The position numbers were made by a program, and so were the translations under genes. Of a stretch of DNA of 64,000 bases, positions 52,566 through 61,771 are shown one piece after another (the first letter of the stretch is position 1; each line of letters opens with the position of its first letter). This DNA comes from Cyanidium caldarium. Lineage: Eukaryota; Rhodophyta; Bangiophyceae; Cyanidiales; Cyanidiaceae. Under the pieces are notes generated by a model. The model had not been told where the DNA came from, made no database searches, and worked only from the letters and a program-made list of their open reading frames with translations. The DNA lies in the NCBI GenBank assembly GCA_026184775.1, contig JANCYW010000010.1:62001-126000 (forward strand), written 5' to 3'.

Positions 52566-55500
52566 ATGGTGTCGGGCAAGCGCGGAGGCGAATGGGCACC
52601 GAGCAGGCCGGAGGGCGGTTCCGAGGCGGCGGCCACGGTGAAGAGCGAACCGGGTGCTGGGGCGACGGCTTCGAGCGACGTGATGGTGAAGCGGGAGGCG
52701 AGCGCAGCGTCAGGGTATTCGATCGAAGCGGGCACGGGCGACGAGGCGTCTTTCGCGCGCTGCGGCGCTACAGGGCGGGGGCCTGCAACACCGGCGGAAG
52801 TCGTCGCTGCCGTTCCAAACTCGCCGGGAGGGGCGATGACCGGAGTCGAGGGGAAAAGCTCTCCAGCCGCGGCCACGGCAGCGCCGCTCGAGGGCGTGCC
52901 AGGTGTTGGCGCGCTAGCCCCGGCTGAGTCGGAGGGTGCTGTGGCCGAATCCGCGCCGCCGCCCGAGCCACAGAACGCGCCTTTGGGTGCCAGTGCATCG
53001 CCGCCAACGCCTGTCAATGAGCCAGCAGCCGCAGCATCGCAAGCGGGCGGTGATGACGGCGCCGATGCCGCGGGCGACCGTCTCGTCGCCGAGGAGCATG
53101 GCGGGGCGGTCACGCCGCCGGAACTCGACGCCGGAGAGTCCGGCGACCCCGCCATGCAGCAGTATCGTACCCTCAAAGTGGAGGATGCGCTGGCCTACCT
53201 GGAACAGGTGAAGGCACAGTTTGAGAACCAACCGCGGGTGTACGCCAAGTTTTTGGACATCATGAAAGAGTTCAAGGCGCAGGCCATCGACACGCCCGCC
53301 GTGATCGAGCGCGTGACGATGTTGTTCCGCGGGCATCCGGACCTCATTCTGGGCTTCAACACCTTTTTGCCACCGGGATACAAGATCGACCTCACTGAGG
53401 ACATGGAGTCGATTGCGGTGCACACCACCACGCCTGGCGGGGTCGTCTCCACCTTGAACGTCGCCACCGGGCCGGGGGAGATGTCGCAAGCGCACGAGAG
53501 CGCAGCGTCGTCAGCCGTCAAGCCGCGCACCAAAGCGGTGCGGGCGGCGGAGCGGGCGCCGCGCGCTCTGGCGCCGGAGCATTCGCAGATGGCGGACGGC
53601 TACCCGGCGGGCAGCGACGGCAGCCCGTATGAGATGTCGACGGCAGCCATGAGTGCGTCGTACGGCCCATCCGGCTCGTATGCGATGCCGCCGCCGCCGC
53701 CGCCTGTGGAGGGCGGCATGGCGCCCGCGTCAACGCAGTATACGCAGAACCGCGAATTTGATCATGCCATCTACTACGTGAACAAGATCAAGACGCGTTT
53801 CCAGCATCAGCCGAGCGTGTATCAGCACTTTCTCAGCGTGCTGCACTCGTACCAGCAGGAGGCCAAACCGATTCGCGAGGTGTATGAGCGCATCTCGGAG
53901 CTGTTTCAGGGCCACGCGGACCTGCTGGAGGAGTTTCGGCACTTTCTGCCCGAGGAGCCCGCAGCGGGCGCATACGGTCAGGAGGTGCAAGAGGCGGCGG
54001 CGGGCAAACGGCGAGCGCCCTGGGGCGGCGCCAAGTCCGCCAAGAAAGGCCGCCAGCGAGCGGCCGTCGGTTACGGCTCCGAGATGGGTGCCGCCGGCGA
54101 ACCGTACGGCGCCGCGATGGCAGCGGCCGCAGCCTCGGGCCTGTCGCCCATGACGCAAGCGTCACGCAACGAGTTGCTGTTTTTCGACAAGCTGCGCGCG
54201 CGCATGGAACCGCGCCTCTTCCACGAGTTCATCAAGTGCCTCAGTCTGTACAGCCAGGAGATTATCGGGCGCACGGAGCTGCTCAGCCTGGCGGACGAGC
54301 TCTTCGGACACCGGCCGCTGTTGACCGAGGCGTTTCGGGCGTTTCTGGAGGCGGCCGCACCCACCAAAAAGGGCAAGCGCGTGGCCGACGGCACGTGGAT
54401 GCATGCGCACGGCGGCGTGGAGGCGGCGCTTTCGATCCTGGAGGGGCGCGCCCCGCCAGCAGCGGTTGCGCCGCCCGCCGACGGCCTGTGGAGACACAAG
54501 TCACTGAGTGAGGCCGCCGCTGAATCCACCGAGCGCTGCGACACCAGCTACAAACGCGTACAGCAGGAGTATCAGGCAATCCCGTGCAGCGGCCGCGGCC
54601 CGCTGGAGAAGCGCGTGCTCAATGACACCTGGGTGTCGGTGCCGACCGGCAGCGAGGAGGGCTCGTTCAAGCACCTGCGACGCAATCAGTACGAGGACAA
54701 CCTGTTCCGCTGCGAGGACGACCGCTACGAGCTGGATATGGTCATCGAGACCAACGCGGCCACCATCGAGAAGCTGGAGCCGCTGGCGCAAGTGATCGGC
54801 AGCATGAGCGAGGAGGATAAGGGCAAACACGTGCTGGCGGAACATGCGTTGAGCGCGGTGCACTTTCGGGCCATTGAGCGCGTGTACGGCGCACAGGGTG
54901 CAGATGTGGTGATGCACGTCAAACTGAACCCAAGCGTTGCGGTGCCGGTCGTGCTGCAGCGGTTGAAGCACAAGGACGAGGAGTGGCGGCGGGCGCGCGT
55001 GGAGATGGACAGGATATGGCGGGAGATCTGCGAGCGCAACTTTTTCCGGAGCCTGGATCACCGCAGTTTCTACTTTAAGCAGAGCGATAAGCGCTCGATC
55101 AGCACCAAGGGGTTGCTGCAAGACCTGCACGACCTGGCCAGCGCCCACTCGCTCATGGCGGCCATTCAGGCGGCGTTGCTGAGCCATTCGCTCACTGCCG
55201 GGTTTGTGGTGCCATACGGCCCGATGGCGCTGTTCAGTGCGCCGTGGATGACGCGCGAAGCGGAACGGGCGTGGCGAGCGCGCGCCGTGGCGGCGAGCGC
55301 TCCGAGCGGTGCAGGCGCTACCGCCGCGATGACGACAACGGCGGCGGCGACGCGCAACGGCAATGGCGAGGAGACCGGCGCAGCAGCGGCGGCTTCCGCA
55401 GCGGCGGCCGTGGCCGAGTGGAGCCACGCACACGCCGACCCGCAGCGCTGCGTGTTCGAGCCGCCCAGCATCCGCTTCACGCTGGCGCGGCCGCAAGCGC

Positions 55501-57404
55501 ACCAGCAAGTGTGCGATCTGATGGAGTTGGTGAGCCATATGGAGTATGGCGCTGCCGAGCGCAGTCGCATTTTGCGGGTATATCGGCGGGTGTGCCAGCG
55601 CTTCTTCGGCGTGGAGTTGCAGCCGACCGAATTGCCGGCGGATTGGTCGAGCGAGAGCGAGCCACGCTCCGAATCGCCTGAGCACCGCGGTGCCGGCGGC
55701 GATGCGACGACCGCCGAGGAGGCCGCCGCTGAAAATGGCAGCAGCGGCGCGCCGCCGCCGCCGGTGGAACGGGGCCGCAAGAGCGGCACGGTGTTGCTGA
55801 ACAACTTTCTGGACGAGTATGAGAACGAACCAGTGCCGGGCATCCGCACCGGAGCGCCGGACGATATTGCGGACGACGGGGAGGAGGAGGAAGAACGGGG
55901 ACATCGCGTATACGAGCCGGTGACGTTGGCGACGGGCGAGTCGTCGGCGCCGTCGAGCGTTGTCGAGATGATGCCCCAGCGCCAGGTGTATCGCACCGGC
56001 GGCGTCATGTATGGCGACGAGACCATCTACCTCTTCTTCCGCCTGTACGAAGTGGTGTATCAGCGGCTGGCGGCGGCTTATCGTTTGGCCGATTCACAAG
56101 CGCATCAACAGCAGCAGCAGCAGCAGCAACGCCCGGCGCCGCCGCCGTCGAACGCCGCTGCCGACGCCTCGGCGGGGGGTGTGGCCGACGACGACGACGA
56201 CAACAACAACAACAATAACATGGACGGAGGCGTCGGCGCCCGCTCGGTCTCGGACACACTGTGGAGTGGAGCCGCCGCCACGACGACCGGCAGCGCCAGA
56301 CCATCCGACACCGATTCGGAAGCGCTCTTTCAGCAATTCACGGGCGCGTTGCGGCAGCTGCTGGTTGGCGCGCTGGACGCCGCCAAGTACGAAGAACTGT
56401 GCAGCACGCTGCTGGGGCCCGAGTCGTATCTGCTGTTCACGCTGGACAAGGTGCTGACCAAGCTGATGAAGCAGGTGCACCACCTGGCCAAGAGTCGCTT
56501 CACCGCGCTGTATCTGGTGCAACAGCAGCCGCTGCGGACCGGCACACGGTCGGAAGGCACAGAGGCGGCAGCACTGGCAGACGCTGCGTACTGCTTCAAG
56601 GCGCTGAATATTTTGCGCGAGGAGCGCGGCGGTCACCTGTATCGCATCGAGCTGGCGCCGCGGTCTGGCGAGACGACAGCCGATGTTGACGCGCAGCAGC
56701 TGCGGATGCTGTTACTGACCGGAGAGCGGCCGGTACCGCGGCGCCGCGACGTGGCCGAGGCCACCGACGTGGCCTCGGCGCTGCTCGGGTTCATGATTCA
56801 GCCGACACCGTCGCACTTGCGCGTCCCGCCGCTGACTGCAGCGGTGGACACGCGGGCACTGTATCGATTCAAGCGGGCCATTGAGGCGGTATCGTTGCAG
56901 CGTCGATGGCGACGACGGCGTGACCGAACGGAAGCGGCCGACGGTCGCGATATCGGCGATGACCGGCAGGCGTACACCGAATGGAAGCAGCGGCTGGCGG
57001 CGGGCGTGCAGGTGGTGAATGGGTTGGAGGCGCGATTCTCCCTGCATACGTTGCGCATGGTTTACGTCGACGGCACCGGCGATGTGCTGATTCGTTCCGA
57101 ACGGGCACTGGCGTCGCCAAATCGGTATGCGGGCGCGCCCAGAGGCGCGACGGCGGCCGTGCGGCAGCTGTCTCGAGCGCCCGGCGGGGGACGCGCCCGG
57201 TCCGGCCGCGGCCGCAGCAGCGAAAGCAGCGTAACCGCGCCGACGATGACAACGACGACATCAACCTTGACGCGAGCGCGGGCGGCGCGTGCCCGTCGTT
57301 GGCACCGATGGGTCGCCCGACGATGGGGCGCCCCAGACACCCTAGCCGCCACCAGTCCGGAGCCCATGGACATGGCTGCCGACGCGACGGCGCCCACTCA
57401 ATGA
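52566..57404 (+). CDS. SIN3: SIN3-type transcriptional corepressor
   Basis: Scaffold of the SIN3-HDAC corepressor complex in the nucleus, 1612 aa from the ATG at 52566. After ~200 disordered residues come three paired amphipathic helix domains. PAH1 (~205-270) reads VEDALAYLEQVKAQFENQPR and FRGHPDLILGFNTFLPPGY. PAH2 (~397-463) has AIYYVNKIKTRFQHQPSVYQ and FQGHADLLEEFRHFLPEE. PAH3 (~534-596) has NELLFFDKLRARM and LFGHRPLLTEAFRAFLE. The HDAC-interacting domain follows (~655-770): CDTSYKRVQQEYQAIPCSG, LNDTWVSVPTGSEEGSFKHL and NQYEDNLFRCEDDRYELDM. The C-terminal Sin3a_C region contains DETIYLFFRLYEVVYQRL. A Gln run near residue 1180 and Asp/Asn runs near 1205 come from trinucleotide tracts. A fourth PAH is not obvious. 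Confidence 0.93.
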   Translation: MVSGKRGGEWAPSRPEGGSEAAATVKSEPGAGATASSDVMVKREASAASGYSIEAGTGDEASFARCGATGRGPATPAEVVAAVPNSPGGAMTGVEGKSSPAAATAAPLEGVPGVGALAPAESEGAVAESAPPPEPQNAPLGASASPPTPVNEPAAAASQAGGDDGADAAGDRLVAEEHGGAVTPPELDAGESGDPAMQQYRTLKVEDALAYLEQVKAQFENQPRVYAKFLDIMKEFKAQAIDTPAVIERVTMLFRGHPDLILGFNTFLPPGYKIDLTEDMESIAVHTTTPGGVVSTLNVATGPGEMSQAHESAASSAVKPRTKAVRAAERAPRALAPEHSQMADGYPAGSDGSPYEMSTAAMSASYGPSGSYAMPPPPPPVEGGMAPASTQYTQNREFDHAIYYVNKIKTRFQHQPSVYQHFLSVLHSYQQEAKPIREVYERISELFQGHADLLEEFRHFLPEEPAAGAYGQEVQEAAAGKRRAPWGGAKSAKKGRQRAAVGYGSEMGAAGEPYGAAMAAAAASGLSPMTQASRNELLFFDKLRARMEPRLFHEFIKCLSLYSQEIIGRTELLSLADELFGHRPLLTEAFRAFLEAAAPTKKGKRVADGTWMHAHGGVEAALSILEGRAPPAAVAPPADGLWRHKSLSEAAAESTERCDTSYKRVQQEYQAIPCSGRGPLEKRVLNDTWVSVPTGSEEGSFKHLRRNQYEDNLFRCEDDRYELDMVIETNAATIEKLEPLAQVIGSMSEEDKGKHVLAEHALSAVHFRAIERVYGAQGADVVMHVKLNPSVAVPVVLQRLKHKDEEWRRARVEMDRIWREICERNFFRSLDHRSFYFKQSDKRSISTKGLLQDLHDLASAHSLMAAIQAALLSHSLTAGFVVPYGPMALFSAPWMTREAERAWRARAVAASAPSGAGATAAMTTTAAATRNGNGEETGAAAAASAAAAVAEWSHAHADPQRCVFEPPSIRFTLARPQAHQQVCDLMELVSHMEYGAAERSRILRVYRRVCQRFFGVELQPTELPADWSSESEPRSESPEHRGAGGDATTAEEAAAENGSSGAPPPPVERGRKSGTVLLNNFLDEYENEPVPGIRTGAPDDIADDGEEEEERGHRVYEPVTLATGESSAPSSVVEMMPQRQVYRTGGVMYGDETIYLFFRLYEVVYQRLAAAYRLADSQAHQQQQQQQQRPAPPPSNAAADASAGGVADDDDDNNNNNNMDGGVGARSVSDTLWSGAAATTTGSARPSDTDSEALFQQFTGALRQLLVGALDAAKYEELCSTLLGPESYLLFTLDKVLTKLMKQVHHLAKSRFTALYLVQQQPLRTGTRSEGTEAAALADAAYCFKALNILREERGGHLYRIELAPRSGETTADVDAQQLRMLLLTGERPVPRRRDVAEATDVASALLGFMIQPTPSHLRVPPLTAAVDTRALYRFKRAIEAVSLQRRWRRRRDRTEAADGRDIGDDRQAYTEWKQRLAAGVQVVNGLEARFSLHTLRMVYVDGTGDVLIRSERALASPNRYAGAPRGATAAVRQLSRAPGGGRARSGRGRSSESSVTAPTMTTTTSTLTRARAARARRWHRWVARRWGAPDTLAATSPEPMDMAADATAPTQ
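56107..56222 (+). repeat. Trinucleotide runs (CAG, GAC, AAC) inside SIN3
   Basis: Three adjacent codon-repeat tracts: CAG/CAA at ~56107-56128 encoding poly-Gln, GAC at ~56187-56201 encoding poly-Asp, and AAC/AAT at ~56202-56219 encoding poly-Asn. They sit in a probably disordered loop within the C-terminal region and are likely length-variable. Confidence 0.8.
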
Positions 57405-57424
57405 CGGTATTGTCCCCGCGACCG

Positions 57425-58660
57425 TCACACCCTGGTCGGGGGCGGTGGTCCATTGTCGCCATCCGTGCCCTTTTCGCCGCTGCCTCGATCGCCCTCATCC
57501 CCTTCCGACTCGCCCTCTAAATAACCCCGGTGGAGACGTCGCTCAAACTCCATCTTCACCTCCTTGCCGCGCACATCGTACCCCAACACCATCAGCCAGA
57601 ACAACAGCGACGACAGTTCGTTCACCGGCACCGTCACCGGAGTGAAGTTGTCCACGCCCGACTGCTGCAGCACCGTGCGCACGGTGAGCTTCATGGCCTC
57701 GACCACGTCGGGCGGAGCGCTCTCGGCCATTTTCTCCAGGTTCTCCGGTTGCATGGTGCGCAAGTAGGCCACCAGACGGTTGCTGCCCTTCTCCAACAGT
57801 GCCAGTTCATCGCGCAAGGCGCGCACCTCGTTGCGCAGCTCTTGCACATACTGCGCCGCGTCCATCTCGGTCACGCTGCCGTCGGTGTTCTGAATGCGCA
57901 GCGTCGACTCGGGCAGGATGCGCGATCGGCGATTGCCGTCCGCGTCATCGCCGTCACCCGGCGAGGACGGCAGGCGCAGCGCGCGCGATAGCGACATGCG
58001 GTACTCGGCGTTGCGCAACATGTACCCGGTCATGGCGGTGCAATACAGCAGCTCGGCCAGTCGTTCGCCAACGGTGGTCACCGCCACCCCAAAACTCAAC
58101 GCCGGCAAGTTGCCCAGCATGTGCACCAGCATCTGCTTCATCGCGGTCTGCACGTCAGTCGGCGCCGAGTCCGCAAAGCGTCGCAGCGTCTCCGGCGGCG
58201 ACAGCGACCGGATGTACTCGTAGATGCGGTTGCGAGGCAGCCGCTCCTGGTTGGTGTCCCGTGTGGATGTCAGATTGAACTCGGAGTCGCGCGTGCCGGA
58301 GTCGCTGCGGCCCGGCCGCGACGAGCGATCCGTCTGGTGCTCTTTGGAGCGGCCATCGTGCGGCCGTTGCTGGTCGTCGTCTTCATTCCCGTCGGACGGT
58401 CCCGACGAGCGGTCGTTGCCGTCGTTTCCGTCCATGCGCAGGACGTAATGTGCCGAACGGAGTGGCCGAACAGGTTTGTGGTACGGACGGCCGAGTCGCC
58501 AGGCAGTCGGCCAACCGAAACAAGGGGTGGTGATGCTGCCGTCGACGGCGCCGCTGCGTCGATCCCCTACCCAGGTCGTCGCCGACCGCTCCCGACCTCT
58601 TCGCGGAACCCGCGCGTACCTCACTGTCCCCAGCAGCGCCACAGGATTCACAAACGTCAT
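57425..58660 (-). CDS. DUF760-family plastid protein
   Basis: Conserved plastid and cyanobacterial protein of unknown function, 411 aa. The N-terminus from the ATG at 58660 starts MTFVNPVALLGTVRYARVPR, basic with F near the start, fitting a plastid transit peptide of ~75 residues. An acidic, Asp/Arg-rich linker follows. Two DUF760 repeats are visible: NRIYEYIRSLSPPETLRRFA, MLGNLPALSFGVAVTTVGER and LYCTAMTGYMLRNAEYRM; then NRLVAYLRTMQPENLEKMAE, MKLTVRTVLQQSGVDNF and SLLFWLMVLGYDVRGKEVKM. A coiled-coil stretch (YVQELRNEVRALRDELALLE) separates them. The two-copy arrangement agrees with plant homologues. Its stop lies 20 bp from the SIN3 stop, in convergent orientation. Confidence 0.8.
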   Translation of the reverse strand: MTFVNPVALLGTVRYARVPRRGRERSATTWVGDRRSGAVDGSITTPCFGWPTAWRLGRPYHKPVRPLRSAHYVLRMDGNDGNDRSSGPSDGNEDDDQQRPHDGRSKEHQTDRSSRPGRSDSGTRDSEFNLTSTRDTNQERLPRNRIYEYIRSLSPPETLRRFADSAPTDVQTAMKQMLVHMLGNLPALSFGVAVTTVGERLAELLYCTAMTGYMLRNAEYRMSLSRALRLPSSPGDGDDADGNRRSRILPESTLRIQNTDGSVTEMDAAQYVQELRNEVRALRDELALLEKGSNRLVAYLRTMQPENLEKMAESAPPDVVEAMKLTVRTVLQQSGVDNFTPVTVPVNELSSLLFWLMVLGYDVRGKEVKMEFERRLHRGYLEGESEGDEGDRGSGEKGTDGDNGPPPPTRV

Positions 58661-59125
58661 CTTTATCGCGGTCAGGTCGAGTCGTACTTGCCACCGTCGA
58701 CGCGGACCGGCCGCGTGCGGCACGGTCGAGACCGTCTGCGCTGCTTCACGCGGTCCCCTGTGGCCGACCGATTCACTTCCGTCGCAAGGGAAGTTCAATC
58801 CAGACGCCCATCGAAGTGGTTTGGATTGAATCGGTCCAGGGACGGTGCTGGAGGTGGCGTTTCGCCCCGGCCTGTGCGACGGCCAGGAGGCTGCGGGTGG
58901 TAGCAGGTGACGCAGACGTAGGTCAGGTGACGGCTAGCGGATCCACGGGGACAATTGACGCTCGTTTTTGATCGAGCAGGTGCAGTGTGCGTGCGTGCTG
59001 ACGAGTCGGGAGGGTGAATTGCTCGGTCGAGGTGTTGATCGGTAGCGCGGCGGTAGCGCGGACGGAGGACCGGCGTTTCGGCATCACAGGGGACTCTGAA
59101 CGTCCTACCGCAGTGTGGTATCCAT
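58661..59125. other. Divergent promoter region
   Basis: About 465 bp between the DUF760 start and a small plus-strand gene. A minus-strand open frame crosses it but lacks protein-like features. No RNA gene was recognised. Confidence 0.5.
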
Positions 59126-59677
59126 ATGGCGGCTACACCGGGAATATGGTTGACCAATGAAATGCTCACTTGGGTGGGATCGGCGGCGACGGCAGCAGCT
59201 GTGAGCGTGGCTGCGTGGGCGACGGCGGCCGCATCGCCGGACCGCCGCGACGACGTCCGCGCCTCCGGCTTGGTGCTGCGGGCGGATCGGGTGTGGGGCG
59301 GGGACGGCTGGGTGCTGAGGCGTGGCGGGAAACTGGGCGGTATGCGTATGCCTTTGCCGGGTATCGCGTGGAGGAAGCGGGCGATACAAAACGGAAAGTT
59401 GCCCAAGGTGGCGGATGTGGCCAGCGGTGACGGAACGGCGGTGGCGGATGCGCCTCCACGCTCGCCGCCGATAACGAAAGCAGTGGCGCCGCCACCGCCC
59501 GCTACCACGCCGGCCGCACCGACGTCGGCAGCGCCATCGTCGCCGCCTGCTCCCGCTAAGACACCGGTGGCGGTATCGAGCAGGCCGTCGTTGACGCCCT
59601 TCGGACTCTTCCGCAACCACCGTCCGTCGCGCCTGCCCGGACCGCCGCAACCGTACCACCCGGCGCATTTTCGTTGA
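59126..59677 (+). CDS. Small putative membrane protein with Pro-rich tail
   Basis: Possible 183-aa protein with an ATG at 59126. It begins MAATPGIWLTNEMLTWVGSA and continues into an Ala/Val-rich hydrophobic helix (~residues 14-36), then a polar region RADRVWGGDGWVLRRGGKLG and basic AWRKRAIQNGKLP. From ~residue 95 it is Pro/Ala-rich (APPPPATTPAAPTSAAPSSP), ending PSRLPGPPQPYHPAHFR. No family was recognised. An opposite-strand frame of 352 codons overlaps it, but that frame has worse composition. A single-span membrane protein with a disordered tail is the best reading; a chance frame is possible. Confidence 0.4.
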   Translation: MAATPGIWLTNEMLTWVGSAATAAAVSVAAWATAAASPDRRDDVRASGLVLRADRVWGGDGWVLRRGGKLGGMRMPLPGIAWRKRAIQNGKLPKVADVASGDGTAVADAPPRSPPITKAVAPPPPATTPAAPTSAAPSSPPAPAKTPVAVSSRPSLTPFGLFRNHRPSRLPGPPQPYHPAHFR

Positions 59678-59742
59678 GAGATGAGCGCGTGCCCGCGGTG
59701 CCTCCGCGGCCGATAGGAAAGTAGGTGATTTGCGTTTGTGAG

Positions 59743-59772
59743 AGCGCGCGCACACGCACACACGCGCGCGCG
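59743..59772. repeat. Alternating purine-pyrimidine CG/CA tract
   Basis: About 30 bases of strictly alternating purine-pyrimidine sequence (CG and CA steps) in the short gap between the small membrane protein and the Rab6 stop. Such tracts can adopt Z-DNA under supercoiling and are mutable. No gene overlaps it. Confidence 0.6.
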
Positions 59773-59928
59773 ATGAAGGCGCGTAAACCCGTCACACTCT
59801 AATCCCAGACAATCCCGCAATAGGCGGCAATCGACAACCTCTTCACAAAGCACCCTCTCACTACACTTCGTTCGGCCACTGCCATCTGCTCGTCACCGAT
59901 CCTTGCGGTGCCGGTCGCCGCACCCGTT

Positions 59929-61041
<1,113 letters not shown>

Positions 61042-61659
61042 ATGGCCTCTTTGCAGGCACCGCCGGCGCTGAGACGCGATCGCAGTCGGTCGTTCTCGCA
61101 CATGGACAAGAACCTGTGCTGGCGAGCAGCGTCGGCAGCACCGGATCGGCACCCGCGCCGATGGCGTAAGGACAAGGCCGGCAACATAGTGTGTCGGGCG
61201 TTGCGCGGTTGCTCGGGTCCGTTGTGTTTCGAGTTTGACCACGTGGTGCCGTGGAGCAACGGCGGGCGCAGCGAGGCGCGCAACTGCGCGGTGGTGCAGA
61301 CGGCGGTGAACCGATGGAAAGGGAACATGCCACCGGAGAGCGTAACGGTGGCGGACATGAAACGGGAGAGTTTGCGGGTGGGCCGCGAGTTCACCGCGTA
61401 CGATCTGGATGTGATTGAGATGGCCATCTATGGCGATATCCTGCGGCCGGATGGCACTCGGTTGACGCAGTTACCGGCGCCGGCGGGAGCGACCGGGATG
61501 AGACTGGTGGAGCAAAAGGCGCCGGTGAAAGCGGCATCCAAGCCGGCATCGGGGGCCGCCCAGGGCGAACCGGTCGTGGCGCCGTCGAAGCGCGATGGCC
61601 AACGCCGCCCGTCCCTGCCGCGCATCTCTGTGCACTTGCCGCAATGCAAGACCATGTGA
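61042..61659 (+). CDS. HNH-endonuclease-fold protein
   Basis: Protein of 205 aa from the ATG at 61042. The HNH core spans ~residues 50-95: VCRALRGCSGPLCFEFDHVV, then PWSNGGRSEARNCAVVQTAV NRWKGN. Asp66-His67, Asn81 and Asn90 fit the catalytic and structural HNH positions, and four Cys (51, 57, 62, 82) could bind zinc. The QTxVNRxKGN ending is typical of a eukaryotic algal and plant subset of HNH proteins of unknown role. The N-terminus (RRDRSRSFSHMDKNLCWRA) is short and basic. Residues ~125-150 suggest a conserved helix (FTAYDLDVIEMAIYGDIL), and the tail is Ala/Pro/Lys-rich. It is not next to any mobile-element feature, so a host nuclease or nucleic-acid-binding role seems more likely than a homing enzyme. 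Confidence 0.75.
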   Translation: MASLQAPPALRRDRSRSFSHMDKNLCWRAASAAPDRHPRRWRKDKAGNIVCRALRGCSGPLCFEFDHVVPWSNGGRSEARNCAVVQTAVNRWKGNMPPESVTVADMKRESLRVGREFTAYDLDVIEMAIYGDILRPDGTRLTQLPAPAGATGMRLVEQKAPVKAASKPASGAAQGEPVVAPSKRDGQRRPSLPRISVHLPQCKTM

Positions 61660-61771
61660 AGGAATTCGGAGAGGACGACGAGCCAGCAGAATTGTACGCT
61701 CACGCTCTTTCGCCGTATTCATCTCGCCTTTATCCTGCTCGCTGCATACCCATCCTATCGTCTGCTAACGT

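Noticed and set aside
58795-59853. Minus-strand 352-codon frame over the small membrane protein
   Set aside because: Biased and motif-free. The plus-strand frame has a cleaner start and a plausible membrane helix, though both remain weak.
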